NCBI GenBank assembly: GCA_035946615.1
Contig: DASYZB010000115.1
Coordinates: forward strand, 1-64,000
DNA: 64,000 nucleotides
Direction of reading: 5' to 3'
Source: Verrucomicrobiia bacterium
Lineage (GTDB): Bacteria; Verrucomicrobiota; Verrucomicrobiia; Limisphaerales; UBA8199
Positions 9,099 to 17,183 of the stretch are shown in pieces; the first letter of the stretch is position 1; the number at the start of each line of letters is the position of its first letter. The translations under genes were made by a program, and so were the position numbers. The notes under the pieces are model-generated. The model did not search any database, had not been told where the DNA came from, and saw only the letters and a list, made by a program, of their open reading frames with translations.

Positions 9099-9431
9099 AT
9101 GAAAAAATTGATTGTATTAGCCGCTGCCGTATGCCTGGCGGGAGTAGTGTCCGCCCGGGCCGCCGACGCGAAAGCCGTTTGGGAAAAGGATTGCGCCAAG
9201 TGCCACGGAGTGGATGGCAAGGGTGAGACCAAGATGGGCAAAAAGCTGGAGATTAAAGACCTTACTGACGCGAAGCTGCAGAGCTCGCTTAAGGACGAAC
9301 AGATGGCCAAGGCCATCAAGGAAGGCGTCAAGGAAAGCGGTTCCGACAGGACTCGCATGAAGGCCTTCAGCGACTTGAGCGATGACGAGGCCAAGGCCCT
9401 GGTTGCTTACGTCCGCGGGTTGAAGAAGTAA
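9099..9431 (+). CDS. Small periplasmic monoheme cytochrome c
   Basis: A 110-aa class I c-type cytochrome. A signal peptide (KKLIVLAAAVCLAGVVSARA) ends near residue 22. The single heme site CAKCH lies near residue 32, and SGSDRTRMKAF supplies the likely distal Met. The C-terminus ALVAYVRGLKK is the usual terminal helix. It would shuttle electrons between membrane modules and a periplasmic acceptor. It is closely related to a second copy at 12276-12605. A strong intrinsic terminator follows directly, so it can be expressed as its own transcript. Confidence 0.92.
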   Translation: MKKLIVLAAAVCLAGVVSARAADAKAVWEKDCAKCHGVDGKGETKMGKKLEIKDLTDAKLQSSLKDEQMAKAIKEGVKESGSDRTRMKAFSDLSDDEAKALVAYVRGLKK

Positions 9432-9455
9432 CCGCCTCTCTGCTGAGTCTGTTCA

Positions 9456-9490
9456 GGGAGTTCGCGTCTGCGCGAGCTCCCTTTTGTTTT
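9456..9490 (+). terminator. Intrinsic terminator after the first cytochrome c
   Basis: An 11-bp stem (9456-9466 pairing with 9471-9481, one G-T pair) with a TCTG loop is followed by TTTTGTTTT. This is a textbook rho-independent terminator. Confidence 0.85.
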
Positions 9491-9665
9491 GTGGTGGAAC
9501 TTCCAGCGCGTGTTTTCGGCTTTCGTTGAAACGCTTTTGGACAATGCGATAGCAAAAAAGGCTAATAGATTAGCAACGGAAGTGAAGCCGTTCTTGGGGC
9601 GTGTTCTAAATTCTGTGAACGTTAATTAGAGCAGTGGCCGATATGCCCAAATTATAAATCAGTCC

Positions 9666-10124
9666 ATGCGACGCCTCTTTAAAATGCCGCCCCAGGCCCT
9701 CCGGCTTTTCCTGCTGGCGGTTGGGATTGTGACCATCTATTCGATCGCACGGTATTTTCTCACGCCGGCGTCGTTCCACCAATATGGTTGGTATCGCGGG
9801 GAAGCATTGGCGGAATTAGCCAGCCGCCAAAGAGTCTTTGCCGGAAGAAATGCCTGCGAAGAATGCCATTCAGAGGAAGTTAAGAAGTTGCTCAAGTATG
9901 AGCACAAGAACCTTTCTTGCGAAGGCTGCCATGGCCCCGGTGAAGCGCATGCGAACAACCCGGACATAGCAATCGATAAGAACAGCTATAGCCCCTGTGT
10001 GCGTTGCCACGAAGCAAACCCCTCGCGGCCCAAGTGGCACAAACAGATTGTCAGCAGAACCCATTACACCGGTTCCAAATGCGCCGAGTGCCACGTGCCT
10101 CACGCCCCTTCTGAAGTGCCATGA
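9666..10124 (+). CDS. Membrane-anchored tetraheme cytochrome c (triad 1)
   Basis: A 152-aa protein. An uncleaved N-terminal anchor (RLFLLAVGIVTIYSIARYFL, residues ~13-32) is followed by four heme motifs: CEECH, CEGCH, CVRCH and CAECH. Extra His residues supply axial ligands, consistent with a DsrJ/NrfB-like periplasmic electron carrier. The stop overlaps the ferredoxin start by 4 bp (ATGA), so translation is coupled. The order tetraheme, Tat ferredoxin, NrfD is repeated at 19388-22226, indicating a quinone-linked membrane complex. No catalytic subunit is adjacent. Confidence 0.9.
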   Translation: MRRLFKMPPQALRLFLLAVGIVTIYSIARYFLTPASFHQYGWYRGEALAELASRQRVFAGRNACEECHSEEVKKLLKYEHKNLSCEGCHGPGEAHANNPDIAIDKNSYSPCVRCHEANPSRPKWHKQIVSRTHYTGSKCAECHVPHAPSEVP

Positions 10125-10927
10125 AACCGCAACTCTCCCGTCGCAGCATTCTGGGCAAAATGGGCGCCGCCCTGGCTGGTGTTCTGGCCCTGCCCGTGGC
10201 GAGGGCCGCCAAAGCCGCTGTCCAAAAGGTGCTGGTCGCCTCCGACGCGCCGAAAGGCTATGACCCTACTAAGCACAAATGGCGCATGGCACTCGATGTC
10301 AATCGCTGCATCGGGTGCGGGTTGTGCGCGGAGGCCTGCAAAAAGGAGAATCACGTGCCCGAGGGTCCCTACTACCGGACCTGGATTGAACGCTACATCA
10401 TCACCAAACCCAAACCCGGCTCGGGCGAAGCGCGTGGCGAAACACTCGTGGATTCCCCCTATGGCGGCATGCACGGGTTTCCCGAGCCGCCGGTTCCCGT
10501 GGGCGATATCCAGCATTCCTTCTTCGTACCTAAACTGTGCAACCTGTGCGAGCACTCGCCTTGCGTCCAGGTCTGTCCTGTCGGGGCCACATTCGACGCT
10601 CCCGACGGCGTGGTGCTGATCGATCCGACCTACTGCATCGGATGCGGCTTTTGCGTCCAAGCCTGTCCTTATGGCTGCCGGTTCCTCAGCCCGGTCACCA
10701 AGACGGCCGAGAAATGCACCCTCTGTTACCATCGCATTACGCGAGGGCTTAAACCCGCCTGCGCTGAGGTCTGCCCAACCCAGGCCCGCGTGTTTGGTGA
10801 TTTAATGAACCCGGCGGACGATCCAATTCATCAGTTCTACCAGGCCAACCGTGTCGAGGTACTCAAACCTTACTTGGGGACCAGCCCCAGTGTTTTTTAC
10901 GCCGGCCTGGATAAGGAGGTCAGGTAA
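10121..10927 (+). CDS. Tat-exported four-cluster ferredoxin subunit (DmsB/HybA/DsrO-like, triad 1)
   Basis: A 268-aa protein with a twin-arginine signal (SRRSILGK then a hydrophobic stretch to about residue 28). Four [4Fe-4S] binding sets are visible: CIGCGLCAEAC, CNLCEHSPCVQVC, CIGCGFCVQAC and CTLC...CAEVC. This is the complete pattern of periplasmic electron-transfer subunits that sit between a NrfD-type quinone-binding protein and a partner. The start overlaps the upstream cytochrome by 4 bp, and the NrfD gene begins 2 bp after the stop, so this is one operon. It probably moves electrons between the quinone pool and the tetraheme protein. Confidence 0.93.
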   Translation: MKPQLSRRSILGKMGAALAGVLALPVARAAKAAVQKVLVASDAPKGYDPTKHKWRMALDVNRCIGCGLCAEACKKENHVPEGPYYRTWIERYIITKPKPGSGEARGETLVDSPYGGMHGFPEPPVPVGDIQHSFFVPKLCNLCEHSPCVQVCPVGATFDAPDGVVLIDPTYCIGCGFCVQACPYGCRFLSPVTKTAEKCTLCYHRITRGLKPACAEVCPTQARVFGDLMNPADDPIHQFYQANRVEVLKPYLGTSPSVFYAGLDKEVR

Positions 10928-10929
10928 AT

Positions 10930-12264
10930 ATGCCCCCTGCCGTTACGAATCTGGTCTTTGAAGTCATTCCTCATTTCGAGGGGTATGCCTATCCCAACGA
11001 AGCGACTTCGCAGCCGCTTTGGGGGATACTAATTGTTCTGTACCCATATATCACGGGCCTGGTCGCGGGCGCGTTTATCATGGCGTCCCTGGTGCGCGTC
11101 TTCAAAGTCAGAGCCCTCGAACCGGTGTACCGCCTGTCGATGCTCACCGCCTTTGCTTTTCTCTTGTGCGCGCCCTTGCCGCTGCTGTTTCACCTTGGCC
11201 ACCCGGAGCGGTGTCTCGAGGTGATGATGACGCCACACCTGACGTCGCCGATGGCCATCTTCGGGTTCATTTACGCGTGGTACTTGATGGCCGTGCTCCT
11301 GCTGGAACTGTGGTTCGATTACCGCGCCGATTTTGTCGCATGGTCGGAAATCACGCCGGGGTTCCGTGGGATGCTCTACCGGCTGTTTACAGTGGGTGTG
11401 ACGGATGTGTCGGCGCCGGCGGTTGAGTTGGACCACAAGATCGGCCAGGTGCTTTCGATTGTGGGTATTCCCTCAGCCTTTTTGCTGCACGGTTATGTCG
11501 GGTTCATCTTTGGCTCCATCAAGGCCAACCCGTGGTGGGGCAACGTGCTGATGCCCATTATTTTTATTATGTCTGCCATGGTCTCGGGCATCGCCTTATG
11601 CGTTTTCAATTACATGGTCCTGAGCTGGGTCAGGCGCAAAGCCATTGATATGAAATGCCTCGATACGATGTGCATGTTCCTTTTCTACTCCCTCGTTATG
11701 GATGCCGCCATCGAGGGGTTGGACTGGATTCACCGCATCTATTCCGCTGAGGAGGGCTTTCAGGTCATCCAATATATGGCGCGAGAAAAGCTTTTTTATA
11801 CGCTCAGCCTGGGCCAGGTGGCGATGGGCACGTTGATGCCGCTGTTGCTGCTGGGCTCACTCCAATTGATCCGCCGGCGTGTGCCGGAATTGCCGCGCCG
11901 GCGCATGTACTTTGCCAGCTCCGCTTTGATTCTGGTCGGAGTGCTGGCGATGCGCTGGAACGTGGTCATAGGCGGCCAGACTTTTTCCAAGAGCCTGCGC
12001 GGCATTATGACCTACAAGATGGAGTTTGCAGGGTTGGAAGGGTGGCTGATGGGGGCTTTTCTGTTGATCCTGCCGTTCATTGTGCTGACCGTGTTTATTA
12101 AGCTGTTCCTGTCTGAAAAGCTTCTCAGCACCGTTCCGCTCCAGACCCTTTCGGCTCAACCACCCCGCAATGCTTTCGGCCCGGCCGCTTTTGACGATGA
12201 CTTCGCGGTGCCGTCATCAAGTGGTTCGGACGAAACTGACAGTCAGTTGAAACATAAAAACTAG
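10930..12264 (+). CDS. NrfD/PsrC-type quinone-interacting membrane protein (triad 1)
   Basis: A 444-aa integral membrane protein with about ten hydrophobic segments, such as LWGILIVLYPYITGLVAGAF and LLLLGSLQLI. The HLGHPER motif after helix 3 is typical of the NrfD/PsrC/polysulfide-reductase family. This family oxidises or reduces menaquinol at the outer membrane leaflet and passes electrons to an exported ferredoxin partner, here the gene directly upstream. The C-terminal ~40 residues are soluble and Ser/Asp-rich. A monoheme cytochrome starts 11 bp downstream. Confidence 0.92.
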   Translation: MPPAVTNLVFEVIPHFEGYAYPNEATSQPLWGILIVLYPYITGLVAGAFIMASLVRVFKVRALEPVYRLSMLTAFAFLLCAPLPLLFHLGHPERCLEVMMTPHLTSPMAIFGFIYAWYLMAVLLLELWFDYRADFVAWSEITPGFRGMLYRLFTVGVTDVSAPAVELDHKIGQVLSIVGIPSAFLLHGYVGFIFGSIKANPWWGNVLMPIIFIMSAMVSGIALCVFNYMVLSWVRRKAIDMKCLDTMCMFLFYSLVMDAAIEGLDWIHRIYSAEEGFQVIQYMAREKLFYTLSLGQVAMGTLMPLLLLGSLQLIRRRVPELPRRRMYFASSALILVGVLAMRWNVVIGGQTFSKSLRGIMTYKMEFAGLEGWLMGAFLLILPFIVLTVFIKLFLSEKLLSTVPLQTLSAQPPRNAFGPAAFDDDFAVPSSSGSDETDSQLKHKN

Positions 12265-12275
12265 GAAAGACATAC

Positions 12276-12605
12276 ATGAAAAAACTACTCCCCCTGCTGG
12301 TCGCCATCGCAGCGATGGCAGCTCTGTCTGCTCGGGCGGCAGATGGAAAAGAACTGTACAACAAAGACTGCGCCAAGTGCCATGGCGAGAACGGCAAAGG
12401 CCAAACCACAATGGGCAAAAAGAAGGGCGCCAAGGATTACACCGACCCGAAGGTGCAGGATGAGCTTAAAGACGAGGCGGCTATCAAGGCCATCAAGGAA
12501 GGGCTTAAAGACAAAGAGGGAAACGTTTTAATGAAGCCCGTTGAAGGCATCTCGGATGCAGATGCCAAGGCCTTGGTCGCCTATATGCGCAGCTTTAAGA
12601 AATAG
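12276..12605 (+). CDS. Small periplasmic monoheme cytochrome c (paralogue)
   Basis: A 109-aa class I cytochrome with signal peptide KKLLPLLVAIAAMAALSARA and one CAKCH motif near residue 32. The candidate distal Met lies in the NVLMKPVEG segment. It is clearly a paralogue of 9099-9431: same length, same KxxAKALVAYxRxxKK end and similar Lys-rich middle. It sits in the same run of genes as triad 1, 11 bp after the NrfD gene, and is the likely soluble partner of that complex. An inverted repeat with 9-bp arms (12626-12634 / 12647-12655) follows. Confidence 0.92.
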   Translation: MKKLLPLLVAIAAMAALSARAADGKELYNKDCAKCHGENGKGQTTMGKKKGAKDYTDPKVQDELKDEAAIKAIKEGLKDKEGNVLMKPVEGISDADAKALVAYMRSFKK

Positions 12606-12625
12606 GGCTTTTGCTTTGCGCATTC

Positions 12626-12655
12626 GAGCCCCGTCTGGCGCAAGCAACGGGGCTC
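12626..12655 (+). terminator. Hairpin without T-run after second cytochrome c
   Basis: A perfect 9-bp stem GAGCCCCGT / ACGGGGCTC with a 12-nt loop, 21 bp after the stop. It lacks a U-tract, so it may protect the 3' end or attenuate transcription rather than terminate it. Confidence 0.4.
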
Positions 12656-12726
12656 CCCTCGGAGCCATGATGTTCCTCCGCGGGTCCGTTGGCTCCTGCT
12701 AAACACCCGCAGAACCATTGCCGTGA

Positions 12727-14241
12727 ATGAATCCTAACCCGCAAGCCCCCGCTCCCGGTCCGGCTCCTGCTTCCGCCCCGCGGCCCTCATCCATTTTTCG
12801 CAATTGGCTCAGCGCTACCGGCCTTGTTGTCATCATCGGCGGTTTGTTTTCCTTCTTCCTGCTGCTCCTGCTGGATTCCTTGTCGCACTTTGCCAATCCG
12901 TATATTGGCATCCTGACGTATCTCGTGGCGCCGGCCATCCTCTTTTTCGGCTTGGCTCTGGCCGCGTTGGGCGCCTGGCTTCGCCGCCGCCAAATCATCA
13001 AGACCGCCGGCCCGATGCCTCCCTTGCGCATCGATCTGACCCGCCCGCGAGACCGGCGTATCTTCGGCTTCTTCCTTGCCGGCAGCGTGTTGTTTCTGCT
13101 CATCACAGCCGTAGCCAGCTATCAAACCTATCAGTTTACTGAGTCCGTGCAGTTTTGCGGACAAGCTTGCCATGGGGTGATGCAACCCGAATGGGTCACT
13201 TACACCCATTCGCCCCACGCCCGCGTCGCCTGCGCCGAGTGCCATATTGGCAAAGGCGCTTCCTGGTACGTCCGCTCGAAGCTCTCGGGCACCTACCAGG
13301 TCTATGCTACCCTGGCGCATAAATTCCCCCGCCCCATTCCTACCCCTGTCAAAAATCTCCGGCCCGCCCAAGAGACCTGCGAGGAGTGCCATTGGCCGAA
13401 AAAATTCGTCGGCAGCCTCGAACGGACTTTCCATTATTTTCTTTCCGATGAGACCAACACCGCGTTCACCGTCCGGATGTTAATGAATGTAGGCGGCGGT
13501 GACCCGACGCACGGCCCCGTGGGTGGCATCCATTGGCACATGAACGTCGGCAACAAGGTCGAATACGTCTCGGCCGACGAAGCGCGTCAGAGAATTCCCT
13601 GGGTGCGCGTCACGAACCCCCAAGGCGTTGTCACTGAGTATCGCTCCCCCCGGTTCACCAATGAGATCAGCGAGGCGGAAGTCCGCCGCATGGATTGCAT
13701 GGACTGCCACAACCGCCCCGCCCACCGCTACCAAACCCCTAACAGCGCGGTCAATCTCGCCATGTTCCTCAATAAAATCGACTGCGGTTTGCCCTATGTT
13801 AAAACCAACGCGGTCTATGTCCTGACCCGCTCCTACACCAATTCCACCCAGGCCCTCGAAAGTATCGCCACCATTATCGCCGACCGCTATTCGGCAGTTA
13901 AATTCGCAGGGTGCCAGGACAAGGTCCGTATGACCATCGATTCAGTGCAGGAGATTTATACCAACAACTTTTTTGCCGGCATGAAGGCTGATTGGCAGGA
14001 CTATCCGGATAACATCGGGCATAAGGATTGGCCGGGCTGCTTCCGTTGCCACGATGGCCAGCACAAAACCCCTGATGGCAAGCGCACAATCAAGGCCAAC
14101 GACTGTAATGCCTGCCATTCCATCATCGCCCAGGGCGGCCCGGCTGATCTCGAACAACTTTCTCCCAAGGGACAGAAATTCAAACATCCGGGAGATGAAG
14201 TGGATGGAGCCTGCAATGATTGCCACACCGGCGGCTTGTAA
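12727..14241 (+). CDS. NapC/NirT-family seven-heme membrane cytochrome c
   Basis: A 504-aa protein with hydrophobic segments at about 22-48, 56-78 and 110-132, and a large periplasmic domain. Heme motifs are one CX3CH (CGQACH, followed by GVMQPEW) and six CX2CH (CAECH, CEECH, CMDCH, CFRCH, CNACH, CNDCH), seven in total. The first motif plus a nearby Met, SPHARVACAECH and PRPIPTPVKNLRPAQETCEECHWPKKF are typical of a NapC/NirT-like quinol dehydrogenase group. The heme count matches my memory of Geobacter ImcH. It likely oxidises menaquinol and feeds periplasmic cytochromes. The next gene may begin 5 bp after its stop. Confidence 0.9.
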   Translation: MNPNPQAPAPGPAPASAPRPSSIFRNWLSATGLVVIIGGLFSFFLLLLLDSLSHFANPYIGILTYLVAPAILFFGLALAALGAWLRRRQIIKTAGPMPPLRIDLTRPRDRRIFGFFLAGSVLFLLITAVASYQTYQFTESVQFCGQACHGVMQPEWVTYTHSPHARVACAECHIGKGASWYVRSKLSGTYQVYATLAHKFPRPIPTPVKNLRPAQETCEECHWPKKFVGSLERTFHYFLSDETNTAFTVRMLMNVGGGDPTHGPVGGIHWHMNVGNKVEYVSADEARQRIPWVRVTNPQGVVTEYRSPRFTNEISEAEVRRMDCMDCHNRPAHRYQTPNSAVNLAMFLNKIDCGLPYVKTNAVYVLTRSYTNSTQALESIATIIADRYSAVKFAGCQDKVRMTIDSVQEIYTNNFFAGMKADWQDYPDNIGHKDWPGCFRCHDGQHKTPDGKRTIKANDCNACHSIIAQGGPADLEQLSPKGQKFKHPGDEVDGACNDCHTGGL

Positions 14242-14245
14242 GACC

Positions 14246-16585
14246 ATGATGCCTCTCAAAGCTCCCGAGGGACCCCGCAACCTTCGGGCCCTTCCGACGT
14301 CTTCCTTGGCGTCGGCCCTGGCGCCCCTGGTAAACTGGCAACTACGTTCCCTCACATGCGTCGGAAAGCAATTCCCTCTCCTCCTTTGGAGGAGAGGGTC
14401 AGGGAGAGGAGGCCCTCTGTCTCGAAACTTCTATGTCACAGTACCAGCCCGTCACGGGTGCAGTTCCTGGAGGACACTGGTTGGGCTGGCGCTGGCGTTC
14501 TGTTGCTGGTTGCCTGTCGGGGTCCATGCCGCCGAACAAAACCCCAATGCTGCCTGCCTCGATTGCCACTCGGATAAGACCCTCTACAAGACCAATGCCG
14601 CCGGCAAGGCCATCTGGCTCTTCATAGACGAAGCCAAGTTCTCGCGCGCCATCCACAACACCAACACCTGCGCCAGTTGCCATGCAGATATCACGCCCAA
14701 GCATCCGGATGACAATGTGTCGGCCAAACCGGTTAATTGTGCTGCTTGTCACGCGGAGGAGGGACGGCAATATGCCGCTAGCATTCACGGGGTGAGCCAT
14801 ACACTCGGGGCTTCTGGCGCCGCCAATTGCTGGGATTGCCACGGTTCACACAATATTCTTCCCGCCAAGCACGCCGATTCCCCGGTGTTCAAGTTGAACC
14901 TGCCCAACACCTGCGCCGCTTGTCACACTAACTCCGGCATCACTAAAGAGTACCAGATGAAGTACCCCGAGGCAGCCGCCCAATACATGGATAGCATCCA
15001 TGGCCGGGCGTTGCTGAAGATGGGCCTGATTGTCGCTCCTTCCTGCAACGATTGTCATGGGGTGCATGACATCAAACGGGCTGTCGATCGTGATTCGCCC
15101 ATCAACCAGGCCAACGTCGCCAGGACCTGCGGCAAGTGCCACGTCAAAGTGGAACGAATCTATAATAACAGCGTTCATGGCCAATTGCTGGCCAAAGGCG
15201 ATAAACGCGGGCCGGTCTGCACAGATTGCCATACGGCGCACCAGGTCGAGAACCCGCAGAACGGGCATTTTAAAATGATCAGCGACCAGCGCTGTGGCCG
15301 CTGCCACGAGGATCGCCTGGCGCATTATCGCGACACTTACCACGGCAAGGCCATGGCCCTGGGCAAACCGAACGCCGCCTCGGATGTGGCCGCCTGCTAC
15401 GATTGCCATGGCCATCACGATGTCCTGCCGGCAGCCAACCCGCTCTCCCGCTTGTCCCGGACGAATATCCTGGCCACTTGCCAGCAATGTCACCCTGCGG
15501 CCACTATCGGCTTTACACTCTATAAGCCCCATGCCAATCCGCTGGATGGCAAGAACTACCCGCTGCTTCATCTGACATTCCTGTCCATGACCTCTTTGTT
15601 GGTCGGCGTGTTCGTCTTCTTTGGCGCGCACACGGGGGCCTGGCTGTTTCGGGCCGGATATTTATACCTGCACGATTCAAAGGCATTTCGCGAGGCCAAG
15701 ATCAGCTCGCAAGAGGGAGGCGAATGGTTCACCCGCTTTGCGCCTTTCGAGCGCTTCCTCCATTTCCTGGTAGTCACCAGCTTTCTCCTCCTGGTCATTA
15801 CCGGCATGCCCCTGAAGTTCTATTACGCAGACTGGGCCAAGACGATGTTCAACATCATCGGCGGCGCCGAAACGGCCCGCGCCCTGCACCGCCTCGGGGC
15901 GCTGGTGACTTTCCTCTACTTTGGACTCCATTTGAGCGCGCTGTTGGCCAGGTCCTGGAACGGGCGCAAACATATCCGCGACCCGCAGACTGGCCAATGG
16001 AGTCTCAAACGGCTTTGGCATACGGTCTTTGGCCCCGATTCCATGATGCCGACCCTGCAGGATTGGCGCGATTTCGTCGCCCACAACCGCTGGTTCTTCG
16101 GCAAAGGACCTCGCCCCCAGTTTGATCGCTGGACTTATTGGGAGAAGTTCGATTACTTCGCCGTTTTTTGGGGCGTGCTCATCATCGGCTCGTCAGGGCT
16201 TATCATGTGGTTTCCGACCTTCTTCACCCGGTTTCTGCCGGGATGGATTATTAACATTGCCTTAATCATCCACTCCGACGAAGCCCTGCTGGCTGCGGGA
16301 TTTATTTTCTCGATCCACTTCTTCAACACCCATTTCCGCATCGAGAAGTTCCCCATGGACACCGTTATCTTCTCTGGCCGCGTCTCTAAAAACGAAATGC
16401 TTCATGAACGCAAACGGTGGTATGACCGGCTCGTCGCCGAAGGGCATCTTGATGACTTCCGCATCCGGGACGAATGGCTGCGCTGGAAAAGCATCGCTCG
16501 GACCTTCGGCTACTTCTTCTTCGGGCTGGGAGTGATTTTGCTCGTCCTCATCCTCTACGCGATGGTGACGCGCCTGACGCACTAA
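14246..16585 (+). CDS. 11-heme cytochrome c / b-type cytochrome fusion (CbcL-like)
   Basis: A very large electron-transfer protein. Eleven CX2CH motifs (CLDCH, CASCH, CAACH, CWDCH, CAACH, CNDCH, CGKCH, CTDCH, CGRCH, CYDCH, CQQCH) span roughly 14560-15500. They are followed by an integral b-type cytochrome domain with helices such as FLHFLVVTSFLLLVITGMPL and LHRLGALVTFLYFGLHL, whose His residues can bind two b hemes. This architecture matches Geobacter CbcL (nonaheme c plus HydC/FdnI-like b), a quinol oxidase used with low-potential acceptors. The start is unsure: ATG 14246 gives 779 aa but reads through a perfect hairpin (14374-14398) before a signal-like hydrophobic stretch ending GVHA near 14535. 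No ATG or GTG lies between, so a rare start or a one-base indel is possible. Confidence 0.85.
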   Translation: MMPLKAPEGPRNLRALPTSSLASALAPLVNWQLRSLTCVGKQFPLLLWRRGSGRGGPLSRNFYVTVPARHGCSSWRTLVGLALAFCCWLPVGVHAAEQNPNAACLDCHSDKTLYKTNAAGKAIWLFIDEAKFSRAIHNTNTCASCHADITPKHPDDNVSAKPVNCAACHAEEGRQYAASIHGVSHTLGASGAANCWDCHGSHNILPAKHADSPVFKLNLPNTCAACHTNSGITKEYQMKYPEAAAQYMDSIHGRALLKMGLIVAPSCNDCHGVHDIKRAVDRDSPINQANVARTCGKCHVKVERIYNNSVHGQLLAKGDKRGPVCTDCHTAHQVENPQNGHFKMISDQRCGRCHEDRLAHYRDTYHGKAMALGKPNAASDVAACYDCHGHHDVLPAANPLSRLSRTNILATCQQCHPAATIGFTLYKPHANPLDGKNYPLLHLTFLSMTSLLVGVFVFFGAHTGAWLFRAGYLYLHDSKAFREAKISSQEGGEWFTRFAPFERFLHFLVVTSFLLLVITGMPLKFYYADWAKTMFNIIGGAETARALHRLGALVTFLYFGLHLSALLARSWNGRKHIRDPQTGQWSLKRLWHTVFGPDSMMPTLQDWRDFVAHNRWFFGKGPRPQFDRWTYWEKFDYFAVFWGVLIIGSSGLIMWFPTFFTRFLPGWIINIALIIHSDEALLAAGFIFSIHFFNTHFRIEKFPMDTVIFSGRVSKNEMLHERKRWYDRLVAEGHLDDFRIRDEWLRWKSIARTFGYFFFGLGVILLVLILYAMVTRLTH
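14374..14398. repeat. Perfect 11-bp hairpin repeat (CCCTCTCCTCC type)
   Basis: CCCTCTCCTCC and GGAGGAGAGGG form an 11-bp stem with a TTT loop. A near-identical copy lies at 34441-34465. It falls between the seven-heme gene and the signal-peptide part of the 11-heme gene, suggesting non-coding repeat DNA there. Confidence 0.7.
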
Positions 16586-16586
16586 A

Positions 16587-16608
16587 GCCGGGTCCCGGCA
16601 TTTTATTT
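16587..16608 (+). terminator. Possible intrinsic terminator after the 11-heme gene
   Basis: GCCGGG-T-CCCGGC immediately after the stop is followed by ATTTTATTT. Steric limits leave a 4-5 bp GC stem. The position right after TAA supports termination. Confidence 0.5.
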
Positions 16609-16803
16609 GCCATTTAGCGTGCCATTATGGTGTCTTGAGTGGTATTGATATTGAACCTGCTGATGGGCGCGCGCTTCAGTAGCCGAGAAGCCCCGAAGCC
16701 CGGGGCATGGCGTTAGGCCAGCCTGGGGCAAAGACCCCAGGTTATTATTCCAAGGGTTGCGGCATGATAAAGAGGTGAAGCGGGTAAATGCTGTGACCGT
16801 TCC

Positions 16804-17016
16804 ATGAATCGGAAGCGTCTGTTTTTGATCATCGGCACCTTAATTCTTTTTTTAGCGGCTGCCGTTTTGAATGCCACCAGCTCGCAAGGTGCTCCGGCGG
16901 GCTCGTCGTCATCGGGCTCACTGAACCTGCGCGATCTGCTGCTCGACTGGTCGATCATCGCCATTGTCGTCGGCACGTTATTCGTCAACGCCAACGGTCC
17001 TGGCCGGACGCGCTGA
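16804..17016 (+). CDS. Small two-helix membrane protein
   Basis: A 70-aa open frame encoding two hydrophobic stretches: residues ~5-24 (RLFLIIGTLILFLAAAVLNA) and ~45-62 (LLDWSIIAIVVGTLFVNA). A Ser/Gly-rich loop separates them. No family is recognised. It lies between the two CbcL-like genes on the same strand and could be a small accessory subunit. Short length and a weak ribosome site keep confidence modest. Confidence 0.45.
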   Translation: MNRKRLFLIIGTLILFLAAAVLNATSSQGAPAGSSSSGSLNLRDLLLDWSIIAIVVGTLFVNANGPGRTR

Positions 17017-17160
17017 GCTGGCGCTGGCTTTACGCCTGTGCGCTGCCCGACCCTCCTTGATGCGCCTCTCGATGCATGGGGAGCCGGTTCCCCTTTTTCC
17101 ATTCTAAGGCATGCAAAAAAAGCGAAGGAAAGGGCAACGAATGTAGAGAGATTTTACGGC

Positions 17161-17181
17161 CCAAGCCGAACCTTGGCTTGG
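17161..17181 (+). promoter_or_regulatory. Hairpin directly before the 9-heme start codon
   Basis: CCAAGCC (17161-17167) and GGCTTGG (17175-17181) form a perfect 7-bp stem ending 2 bp before ATG 17184. It would hide the ribosome-binding region if that ATG is used. Confidence 0.4.
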
Positions 17182-17183
17182 TT

